Made by a program: the position numbers and the translations under genes
The notes under the pieces: generated by a model
The model's database searches: none
Told to the model about the DNA's origin: nothing
The model's input: only the letters and a program-made list of their open reading frames with translations
Assembly: GCF_001025135.1 (NCBI RefSeq)
Contig: NZ_AP012323.1
Location: 1,612,001 to 1,676,000, forward strand
Reading direction: 5' to 3'
Length of the DNA: 64,000 bases
Source: Bifidobacterium bifidum ATCC 29521 = JCM 1255 = DSM 20456
Lineage (GTDB): Bacteria; Actinomycetota; Actinomycetes; Actinomycetales; Bifidobacteriaceae
Shown: piece by piece, positions 9,025 through 18,978 of the stretch
How the letters are laid out: every line of letters begins with the position of its first letter
Numbering within the stretch: the first letter of the stretch is position 1

Positions 9025-9945
9025 TTACTTGGCTTCGTTGGTGGTGAGCATGGCCTTGGTGACCTGTTGGTAGAGATCCTCGTAGCCGCCGGGCGTGGAG
9101 GCGGGCAGCACGACGGTCTTGGTGTTGTTCGACTCGGACAGCGAGCGCATCACATCAAGGTACTGGTTGAACAGCACGACGTTGTTGACGTCGTTGATGT
9201 CCATGCCCACGGCCTGCAGGCTCTTGATCTGGTCGACGATGCCGTTTGCGATCTCACGACGGTAGTTGGCCTGGCCCTCACCCTGGAGTCGGGTCTTCTC
9301 GGCGTCCGCAGCGGCCTGCGTCTCGATCTGGATGCGCTGCGCCTCGGCACGCTGGCGGGTGGCCTCCTTCTCACGCTGCGCGGCGTTGATGGAGTCCATC
9401 GCGCTCTTGACCTGCGGGCTCGGGTCAATGGCGGTGATCAGCGTCTTGACGACGGTGAAGCCGAAGCGCGCCATCTCGGCGCCGACCGTCTTCTGCACGT
9501 CGAAGGCGACGTCGTCCTTGCGGGCGAAGGCGTCATCGAGGCTGAGCGCCGGGATCGCGGAACGCAGCGCGTCCTCCATGTAGCTCCTGAGCTGTCCGGC
9601 GGGATCGCGCAGCTCATAGTATGCGGTGGCGACGTTCTCAGGATTGACACGGAACTGCGTCGAAGCGACGACCGTGACGAACACGTTGTCGAGCGTCTTG
9701 GTTTCCAGCTGCACGTTCAGCTGGGAGACTCGCATGTTCGTCTTCGTCGAGATGCGGTCGACGAACGGGATCTTGGCGTGGATGCCGGCGAACTGGACCT
9801 TATTGTATTTGCCGAACCGTTCGATGATGTATGCCTGCTGTTGCGGCACGATGAAAATCGAGGCGCACAGCACGGCGAGGACGATGACGACGATGACGCC
9901 CGATATGATCAGAGCACCCGTCATTCCCACCAGAACACCCATCAT
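9025..9945 (-). CDS. SPFH/band-7 (stomatin/prohibitin-like) membrane-anchored protein
   Basis: A 306-residue protein with one N-terminal membrane helix (about residues 8-32) followed by a band-7 domain (IVPQQQAYIIERFGKYNKV at about 33-51, through about 190) and a long charged helix rich in Ala, Glu, Gln and Arg (residues 185-230) of the coiled-coil type seen in flotillin and stomatin homologues. This architecture and length match QmcA/HflK-like proteins that form ring assemblies in the membrane. A NfeD-type partner, common for some subfamilies, is not adjacent. Start ATG 9945 has AGGAGG just upstream. It is transcribed alone and ends at the terminator at 8981-9006. Confidence 0.92.
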   Translation of the reverse strand: MMGVLVGMTGALIISGVIVVIVLAVLCASIFIVPQQQAYIIERFGKYNKVQFAGIHAKIPFVDRISTKTNMRVSQLNVQLETKTLDNVFVTVVASTQFRVNPENVATAYYELRDPAGQLRSYMEDALRSAIPALSLDDAFARKDDVAFDVQKTVGAEMARFGFTVVKTLITAIDPSPQVKSAMDSINAAQREKEATRQRAEAQRIQIETQAAADAEKTRLQGEGQANYRREIANGIVDQIKSLQAVGMDINDVNNVVLFNQYLDVMRSLSESNNTKTVVLPASTPGGYEDLYQQVTKAMLTTNEAK

Positions 9946-10106
9946 TCCTCCTTGCCTGGTGTTGCCGCACCCTACTTTGGGTGCGATGTCTATTCCATCC
10001 TATCCGAAAACGACGGGCTTTCAGTGAAAGCTCACATAGAATTCAAGAGTTGTTCGCCGTGTGGCCCTTCTTCGTCTCACCGTACGGGACGGCGGCATGC
10101 CCACGT

Positions 10107-11402
10107 CTACTCCCCGTATGCGCCGGCTATGGCCCGGTCAAGGTCGGCCATCAGGTCTCCCGCGTCCTCAAGACCGATGGACAGACGAATCAGATCGTCG
10201 CTCACACCGGCGGCCTTGCGATACGATTCCGGCACCTCGCGGTGAGTGATGTTCGCGGGGTCGACGATCAGCGACCTTGCGTCGCCGATATTTGGCACAT
10301 ATGAGAACAGCTTCACGCCGTCGAGGATGCGACGCACACGGTCCGCGCCGCCTTCCACCTTGAACGAGAGGATCTGGCCGACGCCTCGGGGGAAGTATTT
10401 CCCGGCGAGCGCATGATACGGCGAGTCCGGCAACCCTGAATAATTCACCGACACGACATGCGGCGTGTGTTCGAGGTGCCCGGCGATGGCCGTCGCCGTT
10501 TCGACCTGGCGGGCGACCCGCTGCGGCAGCGTCTCCAGTCCGATCAGCTGCAGGTATGCGTTGAACGGGCTTTGCACGGCACCGAACGTGCGCAGGTATT
10601 TGACGCGGATGCGCCTGATGAACGCTTCGGAGCCAAACGCCCCGGAGAAGCTGCGCCGGTTGCCGTCGATGTCGGCGATGACCTGCTCAGGCCGCGTGAA
10701 TTGCAGGAAACGGCCGTTCGCCCAGTCGAACCGTCCGGCGTCGACGATCACGCCGCCGATGGCGTTGCCATGCCCGGTGATGCCCTTGGTGGTCGAATGC
10801 ACAACGATGTCGGCGCCGAATTCGATCGGGCGCAGCAGGTACGGCGTCGGCACGGTGTTGTCGAGAATCAGCGCCAGCCCGTGCCGGTGCGCCAGATCGG
10901 CCAGCGGACGGATATCGGTGATGGCGGTGTTCGGGTTGGCGACCGTCTCGGCGAAGATGGCACGGGTCGCGGGACCGATCAGAGACTCGATCTCATGCAG
11001 GTCGTTGATGTCCTTGACGAAATCAGCGTGGATGCCGAACTGCGGCAGGAAGTCGCCGAGCGCATCGACTGACGCCCCATACAGGTTCGTCGGCGCGATG
11101 ATGCGGCCACCGCCCTCCCCCGCGCACATCAGCGCGTATGACACCGCGGCCATGCCCGACGACACCGCCACCGCGCCGACGCCACCCTCCAGGGCGGCAA
11201 GCCGGCGTTCGAGCGCATCGACGGTCGGATTGGCGACTCTGGAATACTCGAACCCGGATATCTCACCGGCGGCCAGATCACGGCCACGAGCGGCGTTCTC
11301 CAAATCGAAGGCGGCGGAGGCGTAGATGGGCACGCTGACCGCATTGTCGTTGCGGTTCGCATTATACCCGCCATGAACCGCAAGCGTGCTGAAATCAGTC
11401 AT
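10107..11402 (-). CDS. metY: O-acetylhomoserine (O-acetylserine) sulfhydrylase-type PLP enzyme
   Basis: A PLP-dependent member of the Cys/Met metabolism family, likely joining sulfide or a thiol to O-acetylhomoserine to form homocysteine. 431 residues, the usual MetY length and longer than the roughly 380-390 of cystathionine enzymes. The PLP lysine lies in HSTTKGITGHGNAIGG near residue 205; the trailing G-HGNAIGG is characteristic of sulfhydrylases rather than lyases. I chose the ATG at 11402 (MTDFSTLAVHGGYN) because GAAAGGGA lies 8 bp before it; an in-frame ATG at 11456 would add an unconserved 18-residue tail. It follows a second PLP enzyme of the same superfamily (11547-12776), separated from it by a hairpin. 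Confidence 0.88.
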   Translation of the reverse strand: MTDFSTLAVHGGYNANRNDNAVSVPIYASAAFDLENAARGRDLAAGEISGFEYSRVANPTVDALERRLAALEGGVGAVAVSSGMAAVSYALMCAGEGGGRIIAPTNLYGASVDALGDFLPQFGIHADFVKDINDLHEIESLIGPATRAIFAETVANPNTAITDIRPLADLAHRHGLALILDNTVPTPYLLRPIEFGADIVVHSTTKGITGHGNAIGGVIVDAGRFDWANGRFLQFTRPEQVIADIDGNRRSFSGAFGSEAFIRRIRVKYLRTFGAVQSPFNAYLQLIGLETLPQRVARQVETATAIAGHLEHTPHVVSVNYSGLPDSPYHALAGKYFPRGVGQILSFKVEGGADRVRRILDGVKLFSYVPNIGDARSLIVDPANITHREVPESYRKAAGVSDDLIRLSIGLEDAGDLMADLDRAIAGAYGE

Positions 11403-11475
11403 TTCCAAATCCCTTTCATCCGCATGACCGCCAAAACAACGAACACCGACCGCCATATTTCTTCAAGACACGACA

Positions 11476-11512
11476 GTGCGGGCGTCATCGCCATGAACGT
11501 CAACGCCCGCAC
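11476..11512 (-). terminator. Hairpin between the two sulfur amino acid genes
   Basis: Arms GTGCGGGCGT and ACGCCCGCAC (10 bp, perfect) with a 17 nt loop, lying 35 bp after the stop of the 11547-12776 gene. There is no U-run, so it is either a weak terminator or a mRNA-processing hairpin separating the two genes. Confidence 0.45.
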
Positions 11513-11546
11513 GGCCCGCACCGCATGATAGGCACGGTACGCGACC

Positions 11547-12776
11547 CTATGCGGCCACTTCCGTCGTCAGCCGGTCGAGCACCTGACCGCTTACGCCGTC
11601 GATGCCCAGCGCCTCGAACGCCTTGTCGAAGCCCTGCCCCAGATCCTCGATCAGATCGGACACGTCCTCGATGCCCACCGACAGACGCACCAGCTCGTCG
11701 GTGATGCCCACCTTGAGACGCTCCTCGCGAGGCAGCTCGAAATGCGTCATGCGGCATGGCAGCTCGGCGAGGCTTTCCACCGCGCCCAGACTGACGGCGA
11801 GATGGAACACGTGCAGGTTGTCGAGCACGATGGACGGGTCAACCCCCGGCACCACTTCAAAGGACAGCACGCCGCCGAACCCCTTGAGTCCATTCTCGGC
11901 GAGCAGATGGTTGCGGTCGCCATACACGCCCGGGTAATGCACGGCCCGAACGAGCGGATGCGCCAGCAGGTATTCCGCCACGGCCTGCGCGTTGCGCTGC
12001 TGACACTCCATGCGCAGCGCTAACGTCTGGATGCCACGGCGCACGTCGTTGCATTCGGTCGGGGCGAGCACGCCGCCGAACCGGTTCTGCGCGAAGTAGA
12101 TGCCATTGCCGACCTCATCGTCCAACACCACCACAAGGCCGGCGTTCACCTCGGAATGGCCTGCCAGGTATTTGGTGGCCGAATGGATGACGATATCCGC
12201 GCCCAAATCGAGCGGCTGCTGCAGGTACGGGGTGACGAACGTGTTGTCGACGATGGACAGCGCGCCGTATCGGTGCGCGATGGCCGAGATGCGGTTGACG
12301 TTGTTGATCTGCAGCAGCGGGTTGGTCAGCGTCTCGAAATATACGGCGCTGGCCGCGCGGCCGCCTCTGTCGCGCCCGCTGATCGCGGCGTCGAGCGCCT
12401 TGTAGTCGGCGGTGTCGACGCTGTCGAACTCCAGCCCACGCTCGGCGAAGTACTCGTTGAACAGCGAATACGTGCCGCCGTAGATGTTCTTGCCGACCAC
12501 GATGCGGTCCCCGGGTTTGAAGATGGACAGCACCGCGTGAATCGCAGCGAGTCCGGACGCGAACGCGAAGCCGCGAGTCCCGTGCTCCAGCTGGGCGATC
12601 TGCTTTTCCAGAAAGTCGCGGGTCGGGTTGCCGCTGCGCGCATAATCCCAGCGGGGCATGGCGTTGACCGATTCGACAGTGTATGTGGATGAGTTGTAGA
12701 TGGGCGGGTTGACGGCTCCGGTGTTGTTGTCGTTGACCGGCAATCCGTGGACCAGCTGAGTGTTGAACCTCGTCAT
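11547..12776 (-). CDS. Cystathionine beta-lyase / gamma-synthase family PLP enzyme
   Basis: A transsulfuration-type PLP enzyme of 409 residues. The PLP-binding lysine is in HSATKYLAGHSEVNAG near residue 210. The cofactor region YARSGNPTRDFLE is near 48-60, with SGLAAIHAVL near 85. This subgroup includes cystathionine beta-lyase, gamma-lyase and gamma-synthase, which cannot be separated safely by eye; the adjacent sulfhydrylase makes a role in methionine or cysteine supply likely. I take the ATG at 12776 (MTRFNTQLVHG), preceded by GCAGGGGG, over an in-frame start at 12878 whose extra residues are not family-like. A candidate promoter with TTGCAA and TATAAA-like boxes lies around 12885-12912 on the minus strand. 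Confidence 0.85.
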   Translation of the reverse strand: MTRFNTQLVHGLPVNDNNTGAVNPPIYNSSTYTVESVNAMPRWDYARSGNPTRDFLEKQIAQLEHGTRGFAFASGLAAIHAVLSIFKPGDRIVVGKNIYGGTYSLFNEYFAERGLEFDSVDTADYKALDAAISGRDRGGRAASAVYFETLTNPLLQINNVNRISAIAHRYGALSIVDNTFVTPYLQQPLDLGADIVIHSATKYLAGHSEVNAGLVVVLDDEVGNGIYFAQNRFGGVLAPTECNDVRRGIQTLALRMECQQRNAQAVAEYLLAHPLVRAVHYPGVYGDRNHLLAENGLKGFGGVLSFEVVPGVDPSIVLDNLHVFHLAVSLGAVESLAELPCRMTHFELPREERLKVGITDELVRLSVGIEDVSDLIEDLGQGFDKAFEALGIDGVSGQVLDRLTTEVAA

Positions 12777-13183
12777 GAGCACCCCCTGCGGTTTTTTGGC
12801 GGGTTTCCCGATGAACCTCGCGTGACCCTTATGAAGGTAGTCAGCGGCCGGCGGCCTCGCAACCCGGACGGCATACACATTATTTATAGGATGCTCAAAA
12901 CCTTTGCAAACACTGGATTTTCACGACTTGCACGGCATCTTTGACGACCGGCAAGAGCCATTTGCGACACGCACGGAATGTTCTGGCGGCAACCAAGGCG
13001 CGACTAAGTGCGACATGGCTTCGCGCAGAAACCGACGCCACGACCCATCGGCCATCGTGATGTTCGTCACATCCGGGCCCTGCAGGGCATTTGGTCTCAC
13101 CCCGGCAGCGGAACCGGGCGATATGCTGGAGTGACGCCGGCGGGATCCACGCGCCGGAGGGACCCAAGCAAAGGAGCTCGCCC
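12777..13183. promoter_or_regulatory. 407 bp divergent control region
   Basis: Separates the divergent cystathionine-type enzyme (minus) and NADH oxidase-like gene (plus). On the minus strand a TTGCAA box and an AT-rich TATAAATAATG stretch around 12885-12912 form the best promoter candidate. On the plus strand GATATGCTGG near 13119-13128 gives a -10-like TATGCT before the oxidase gene. I saw no SAM riboswitch core and no reading frame. Confidence 0.45.
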
Positions 13184-14572
13184 ATGACCACCGTAGCCAT
13201 CGTCGGATGCACTCACGCGGGAACGTTCGCCGCCACATCCATCCTCAAGCAGCATCCCGACTGGACGGTCCACGTATTCGAACGCAACGACTCGCTGTCG
13301 TTCCTTTCCTGCGGCATCGCGCTGTGGGTCGGCGACCACGTGTCCGACCCGAAGCGCATGTTCTATTCGTCGCCGAAGGCCCTCGCCGAAGCCGGTGCCA
13401 CGATGCACATGCGCCACGACGTGCTCGATGTGGATGTCGCCGGCAAGGTGTTGCGCGCCCGTGACATGAACACCGGGGAAGTCGGCGAATACCGATACGA
13501 CAAACTGGTGATCACCACCGGTTCCGCGCCCGTGGTGCCGCCGATCGACGGGCTGGACGAGGCGCTCGAATCGGGACGCGTGCTGCTGTGCAAGAACTGG
13601 GACCATGCGATGGCGATCAAGGAGCGCGCGGGCAGCGCGAAATCGGCCGTCGTGATCGGCGCGGGGTACATCGGCGCGGAGATCGCCGAGCAGTTCAGCG
13701 AAATCGGCGTGAAGACCACGCTGGTGGATGCGCTGGACCGCGTGCTGGCGAACAATTTCGACGCGACCATCACCGATGACGTGGAGCAGGCGTTCGACGA
13801 GCATGGCGTGACCCTGGCGCTCGGCCAGAAGGTGACGGCGTTCCGGCCGGCGGCCGGCAGCGACGGGATCGAGGGCTCCGGCGTGACCGTGGTCACCGAG
13901 AAGGGCGAGTACACGGCCGATATGGCGATCCTGGGCGCCGGATTCCGCCCGAACACCGCGTTGTTCGCGGATCAGCTGCGTATGCTGAAGAACGGGGCGA
14001 TCGTCATCGACGACTACATGCGCGCCTCATTGCCGGACAACACGGTGCTCGACGACGTGTTCGCGGCGGGCGACAGCGCCACGGTCCGATACAACCCGAC
14101 CGGCGCGGACGATTACATCCCGCTCGCCACCAATGCGGTGCGGCAGGGGCTGCTCATCGGCGAGAACATCGTCGCCGCGACGAAGCGGTATCCCGGCACG
14201 CAGGCCACCAGCGCAGTGCAGTTGTACGATCTGGCGATGTCCGCCACGGGACTCACCGCCGGCGGCGCGAAACGCCGAGGCATCGCCGCGAAATCGACGA
14301 CGATCACGCAGGATTACCGCCCCGATTTCATGCTCACCACCACGCCGGTGACGACCACGCTGGTGTGGAGCCCGGTCACCCGGCGCATCCTGGGTGCGCA
14401 GTTCCTGTCGAAGCATGACATCTCGCAGGCGGCGAACGTCGTGTCCGTGGCCATTCAGGCGGGGTTCACGATCGATCAGCTCGCCGGCGCCGACCTGTTC
14501 TTCCAGCCGAACTTCAGCCAGCCGATCAATTTCGTCGGAGCCGTGGCCATTCAGGCAGTGGCCGAAAGCTGA
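13184..14572 (+). CDS. nox: NADH oxidase / CoA-disulfide reductase-like FAD enzyme
   Basis: A flavoprotein of the pyridine nucleotide-disulfide oxidoreductase class, 462 residues. The N-terminal FAD fold starts at TTVAIVGCTHAG (residues 2-13). The redox-active single cysteine lies in LSFLSCGIALW (Cys43), the hallmark of NADH oxidase, NADH peroxidase and CoA-disulfide reductase. The NAD fold is VVIGAGYIGAEIAEQFSEIG near 155. The second FAD motif is VFAAGDSATV near 292. A C-terminal dimerisation domain follows. Water-forming NADH oxidase is the likeliest role, scavenging oxygen and regenerating NAD+ in an aerotolerant anaerobe. Start chosen at 13184, with AAAGGAG 8 bp upstream. It is a single-gene unit. 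Confidence 0.88.
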   Translation: MTTVAIVGCTHAGTFAATSILKQHPDWTVHVFERNDSLSFLSCGIALWVGDHVSDPKRMFYSSPKALAEAGATMHMRHDVLDVDVAGKVLRARDMNTGEVGEYRYDKLVITTGSAPVVPPIDGLDEALESGRVLLCKNWDHAMAIKERAGSAKSAVVIGAGYIGAEIAEQFSEIGVKTTLVDALDRVLANNFDATITDDVEQAFDEHGVTLALGQKVTAFRPAAGSDGIEGSGVTVVTEKGEYTADMAILGAGFRPNTALFADQLRMLKNGAIVIDDYMRASLPDNTVLDDVFAAGDSATVRYNPTGADDYIPLATNAVRQGLLIGENIVAATKRYPGTQATSAVQLYDLAMSATGLTAGGAKRRGIAAKSTTITQDYRPDFMLTTTPVTTTLVWSPVTRRILGAQFLSKHDISQAANVVSVAIQAGFTIDQLAGADLFFQPNFSQPINFVGAVAIQAVAES

Positions 14573-14654
14573 CCCCAATCGTTGACTCGCGCTCAACGCG
14601 GATGCGAAAGCCCCGATCATTGGGAAACGGCCATTCCGGTTCTCGTATCCGCGG

Positions 14655-15899
14655 CTAATGCGAGCGCACGATTCGCATCAGCCGCGTGACCTGTTCGGCG
14701 GTGCGGGCCACGTTCGCACGGGCGTCGCGCAGCAGCTCATCGAGACTCGCGGCACCCGGCGCGGCACCGAAGACCGCATCGATGCCGCGCCCGTGCAGAC
14801 ACTCGATGCCGTCGCCGACGTGGCCGGCGATAGCAATCACCGGTTTGCCGTGCCGCTTCGCCACGGAGGCGACCCCGACCGGCGTCTTGCCGAACATGGT
14901 CTGCGCGTCAATCGAACCTTCGCCGGTGAACACGATGTCCGCCCATTGCGCGGCGGCATCCAGCCCGGACTGCTCGATCACCAAGTCGATACCCGGGCGA
15001 AAATCGGCGTGCAGCACGGCGAGCAGCGCCATGCCGATGCCGCCCGCCGCCCCTGCTCCGGGATGATCGGCGATGGGCGTGCGGGTACGGTGGTCAGGAC
15101 GGGAACGGTGGCCAGGAGACGATGATTCAGCCACGGCCGCTTCGACTTTTCCGCCATCGCCATTCCGTTCGGCGGGCACCTGTTCAGCGAGCGCACGTTC
15201 GATGACCGACGAGACGTGCCGCAGGGCGCCGTCCAACAGCGTCACGTCTTCGCGACTCGCGCCCTTCTGCGGGCCGAACACCGCGCTGGCGCCCTCGGGG
15301 CCGGTCAGCGGATTGGTCACATCGCAGGCGGCGATGACATGCACGTCGCCAAGCCGTCTGTCCAGGCCGCTTAGGTCAACGCGCTCCACTTCGGCGAGCG
15401 CCGCCCCGCCCGGCCGCACGTCACGCCCGTCATGGTCAAGCAGCCGCACCCCCAACGCCTGCAGGAGACCGCAGCCCGCGTCGTTGGTGGCGCTGCCGCC
15501 GAGCCCGACGATGATCGTCTCGGCGCCGGCGTCGAGCGCGGCCCGGATCAGTTCGCCCGTGCCGTATGACGTCGTGGCCTTCGGGTCGCGTTCGGATGGG
15601 CGCAGCAGCGCCAGTCCGCTGGCGGCGGCGGTCTCCACGACCGCGGTGCGGCCGTCGCCGAGCAGCGCGAGCCCGGCCTGCACTGGGCGTCCGAGGGGAT
15701 CGTGCGCGCTGGCCGTCAGCATTGTGCCGCCGGTGGCGTCGGCCAGCGCCCGCGCGGTTCCCTCTCCCCCGTCAGCCATGGGCAGGCATCGTATTTCGGC
15801 GTCGGGGTCGCCGCGGCGGATGCCTTCGGCCATGGCCCGTGCCGCCTCGGCGGCGGTCAGGCTCTCCTTGAAGGAATCAGGCGCACATAGGTATCGCAT
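14655..15899 (-). CDS. Glycerate kinase (GarK/GlxK family) with an internal insertion
   Basis: Phosphorylates D-glycerate with ATP (PF02595 type). 414 residues against about 375-385 normally. The N-terminus APDSFKESLTAAEAARAMAEG and the motif LPMADGGEGT (about residues 40-49) are diagnostic, and the C-terminal lobe has GAGAAGGIGMALLA and DIVFTGEGSIDAQT with GKTPVGVA. The extra length comes from a low-complexity Ser/Arg/His/Pro-rich insert at about residues 243-277. It starts 16 bp after the stop of the upstream ABC exporter on the same strand, so the two are probably co-transcribed. No strong ribosome site precedes the ATG, which fits translational coupling. Confidence 0.9.
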   Translation of the reverse strand: MRYLCAPDSFKESLTAAEAARAMAEGIRRGDPDAEIRCLPMADGGEGTARALADATGGTMLTASAHDPLGRPVQAGLALLGDGRTAVVETAAASGLALLRPSERDPKATTSYGTGELIRAALDAGAETIIVGLGGSATNDAGCGLLQALGVRLLDHDGRDVRPGGAALAEVERVDLSGLDRRLGDVHVIAACDVTNPLTGPEGASAVFGPQKGASREDVTLLDGALRHVSSVIERALAEQVPAERNGDGGKVEAAVAESSSPGHRSRPDHRTRTPIADHPGAGAAGGIGMALLAVLHADFRPGIDLVIEQSGLDAAAQWADIVFTGEGSIDAQTMFGKTPVGVASVAKRHGKPVIAIAGHVGDGIECLHGRGIDAVFGAAPGAASLDELLRDARANVARTAEQVTRLMRIVRSH

Positions 15900-15915
15900 C
15901 GCCGGATCACGCCTG

Positions 15916-18723
15916 CTATTCGGTGCGCAGCGCGGTGGCCGGGTCCTGCTTGGCGGCCTTGCGCGACGGAATCAGGCCGCCGATAAGGGTGAGCACCATG
16001 CTGAGCACCACCAGGATCACCGCTCCGGCCACCGGCAGCGCGGCGTTCACGTCGTTGGTGCCGATGAAATGGTGCAGCACCTGGTTGCCCGGTATGAGCA
16101 GCAGCAGCGTCACGCCTATGCCGATCAGGCCGGCGCACAGGCCGATGAGTCCGGTCTCCGCGTTGAACACCTGCGACACATTGCGCTTCGAGGCGCCCAT
16201 CGCGCGCAGGATGCCGATCTCCTTGGTGCGTTCCAGCACCGAGATGTACGTGATGATGCCGATCATGATCGACGACACCACCAGCGACACGGACACGAAC
16301 GCGATCAGCACATAGGAGATCACGTTGATGATCGTCGTCACCGAGCTCATCATCAGGCCGACGTAATCGGTGTAGACGATCTTGTCGGCCTTGGGCACGG
16401 TCTTGTTGTAGTCGGTGATGGCCTTGGACACGTGGTCCTTGTCCTCGAAGCTGTCGGTGTAGATGTTGATCGTCGAGGGCGCGTCCCGGCTCACCACGCC
16501 GAACGCGGCGAGGTTGTCGTCATACGTGCCGGTCGAGACGTACTGGTCGTAGATCTTGACCAGCACGTCCTGCGAGGCGGTGGCGATGTACTGGTCGAAG
16601 CTGTCGGCGAGCTGCTGCTCGCTCATCGCCGCCATCCGCTGCCCGCCCGCGGCTGACTGCCCGGCCTGCCCGGGCTGAGCCGACTGCGCTGACTGCGACT
16701 GCATCACGGCCTTGGCCATGTTCGCCTTGTCGCTCACGCCGAGCGAGGCCACATAGGTCTTGGCATCAGCGGCCTTCGCCGCGTCGTCCAACGGCGAGAA
16801 CGCCAGGCCGTTGAGCACGTCGCGGGTCTTGTCCTTCTCCTGGTCGGTGACGATGGCGCTGGAGTTCGCATGGTCGATCAGCTCGTCGGTCAGTGCGCGG
16901 GTGTAGCCGATTCCGGTGGCCAGCGGCGTGGCGGAGGCGTCCTTGATCGGCTTGACCACGCCCACGATCTTCAGCTGCTCCGCCGAGTCGAAGCGCTCTG
17001 CGATGGCGTCCGCGTCGTCGCCGATGTACGTGTAGTCGCCGTTCGCGTCCTTCACGTACTGGTCTGCGGCGGGTATCATGGCCAGCTTCTGCCCCATCGC
17101 CGTCGCGTAGTCGATCTTGCCGGTGGGTGTCTTGACCGTCTCGCCGTCGTTGAGCTTGTTCATCATGTCGGTGTAGTCGCTGGCCTTGAGCAGGCCCAGC
17201 TCATACAGCGTGGTGAGCGGTACCTTGTTGTCGTCGTCAAGCACGAGCACGACCTGGTCCTTGCCGGTCGGCCATGCGCCCTTGACCACGCAGTAGTTGT
17301 CGGTGATGACCTTGCTGATGAGCTGATCGTCCTTCGCCCCCGGCATGATTTCATGGAACGAGTCGGGCGACGCGCTCGTGTCGGTCTTGCCGGTCAGCAC
17401 CGTCATCTGCATGCTCGTCATGTCGGACATGCTCGACGACTGGCCCATCGAGCTCATCCGCGCAGCGTTCGATGTCGAATCGGACTTGGCACCGATGGTG
17501 ACGCCGTTCGCGGTGACCAGCGTGCCGTCGGGATCGTGGCTGAACACGGAGAACTTCACGTCGTACGTGTATTGGATGCCGGTTTCGCCGACATATTGGC
17601 GAACCTCGCTGTTGGGGTCGTCCAGATACTTCTTGAAATCGGCGAGGTTGTTCTTCGTGATGCTGCTCGTCAGGCTGGAGGCCTGCTTGATGCTGCGGTC
17701 GTCCGGGTAGATGCCGTCGTTCTTCGCCGATTTGCCTCCGGTCTCCTTGCCGCCCGCCTGGGCGCCCATGATGCTGGTCATGTCGAAGGTCTGCGAGTCG
17801 ATGGTGATCGGATAGGCGGTCATCGTGTCGCGCTGGATGCTGTCGATGTACGCGTTAACGCCGGTGGAAACCGACAGGATCAGGGCGATGCCGATGATGC
17901 CGATAGACCCGGCAAACGAGGTGAGCAGCGTACGGCCCTTCTTGGTCCTCAGATTGTTGAAGCTCAGCGCGATGGACGTGGCGAGCGACATCGAGGCCTT
18001 GCCCAGCCTCTTGTGTACGGGTGCCTCGGACGCGCCCTCCTCGACCTCGTACGGGTCGGAATCGCTGCGGATCACGCCGTCGCGCAGCTGGACGGTTCTG
18101 GTGGCGTACTGCTCGGCGAGCTCGGGATTATGTGTGACCATGACCACCAGACGGTCCTTCGCCACCTCCTTGAGCAGGTTCATGATCTGCACGGACGTGT
18201 CGGAGTCGAGCGCTCCGGTCGGCTCGTCGGCCAGCACGATGTCCGGGTCGTTGACCAGGGCGCGGGCGATGGCGACGCGCTGCATCTGCCCGCCGGACAG
18301 CTGGTTCGGCTTCTTGTTGATGTGGTCGCCCAGCCCGACCTGTTCGAGGGCCTTGCGGGCACGCTCCCGCCGTTCGGTACGGGATACGCCGGAGATCGTC
18401 AGCGCGAGCTCCACGTTCGACAGAATCGTCTGGTGCGGAATCAGGTTGTAGCTTTGGAACACGAAGCCGATCGTGTGGTTGCGGTACGAATTCCAGTCAC
18501 GGTCCTTGTACCGTTTGGTGGAGACCCCGTTGATGATCAGGTCGCCGCTGTCGTACCGGTCCAGGCCGCCGATGATGTTGAGCAGCGTGGTCTTGCCGGA
18601 ACCCGACGGGCCCAATATCGCCACGAATTCGCTGTCGCGCAGGTTCAGGCTGACGTCATCCAACGCCTTCTGCACAAAATCGCCGGTCTTGTATTGCTTG
18701 GAAATCGACTTGATCTGCAGCAC
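15916..18723 (-). CDS. ABC exporter with fused ATPase and FtsX-like permease (MacB-type)
   Basis: A 935-residue single-chain transporter. The N-terminal ATPase (about 1-230) has Walker A GPSGSGKT, signature [14 protein letters not shown] and Walker [16 protein letters not shown] membrane helix near 265-290 ([20 protein letters not shown]) leads into a large MacB_PCD-like periplasmic-type domain (about 290-775) that includes a Gln/Ala/Gly-rich stretch. Three C-terminal FtsX helices follow, ending TALRTE. Such proteins export lipids or peptides or act as mechanotransmission machines. I choose a GTG at 18723 ([10 protein letters not shown]) because AAGGGGAG lies just upstream; in-frame ATGs at 18744 and 18768 have no ribosome site. 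Glycerate kinase follows after 16 bp. Confidence 0.9.
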   Translation of the reverse strand: MLQIKSISKQYKTGDFVQKALDDVSLNLRDSEFVAILGPSGSGKTTLLNIIGGLDRYDSGDLIINGVSTKRYKDRDWNSYRNHTIGFVFQSYNLIPHQTILSNVELALTISGVSRTERRERARKALEQVGLGDHINKKPNQLSGGQMQRVAIARALVNDPDIVLADEPTGALDSDTSVQIMNLLKEVAKDRLVVMVTHNPELAEQYATRTVQLRDGVIRSDSDPYEVEEGASEAPVHKRLGKASMSLATSIALSFNNLRTKKGRTLLTSFAGSIGIIGIALILSVSTGVNAYIDSIQRDTMTAYPITIDSQTFDMTSIMGAQAGGKETGGKSAKNDGIYPDDRSIKQASSLTSSITKNNLADFKKYLDDPNSEVRQYVGETGIQYTYDVKFSVFSHDPDGTLVTANGVTIGAKSDSTSNAARMSSMGQSSSMSDMTSMQMTVLTGKTDTSASPDSFHEIMPGAKDDQLISKVITDNYCVVKGAWPTGKDQVVLVLDDDNKVPLTTLYELGLLKASDYTDMMNKLNDGETVKTPTGKIDYATAMGQKLAMIPAADQYVKDANGDYTYIGDDADAIAERFDSAEQLKIVGVVKPIKDASATPLATGIGYTRALTDELIDHANSSAIVTDQEKDKTRDVLNGLAFSPLDDAAKAADAKTYVASLGVSDKANMAKAVMQSQSAQSAQPGQAGQSAAGGQRMAAMSEQQLADSFDQYIATASQDVLVKIYDQYVSTGTYDDNLAAFGVVSRDAPSTINIYTDSFEDKDHVSKAITDYNKTVPKADKIVYTDYVGLMMSSVTTIINVISYVLIAFVSVSLVVSSIMIGIITYISVLERTKEIGILRAMGASKRNVSQVFNAETGLIGLCAGLIGIGVTLLLLIPGNQVLHHFIGTNDVNAALPVAGAVILVVLSMVLTLIGGLIPSRKAAKQDPATALRTE

Positions 18724-18978
18724 GATGCTCCCCTTATTACCCATGGGTGGTTCGTCGTATGTCTCCATGATTTGCGATATGACACCACTGTATCCGACCC
18801 GTTCCCCCAGCGCCTCGTGATTCACCGCAAGCATGGGGAATAAAACCGACAACAAACGACTTTGCGTCGCTTTGACATGACGGAACCGTGACGGCCCTCG
18901 CGCGTCAAGTGTGTGTATCAAGCATGCTTTGCGTTTTTTTAGCGCCCCCCTCAGCAGTTTTCCCATACAGTCGAAACC

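Noticed and set aside
12777-12900. Possible SAM riboswitch ahead of the cystathionine-type gene
   Set aside because: No conserved SAM-I or SAM-IV core was found when reading the minus strand.
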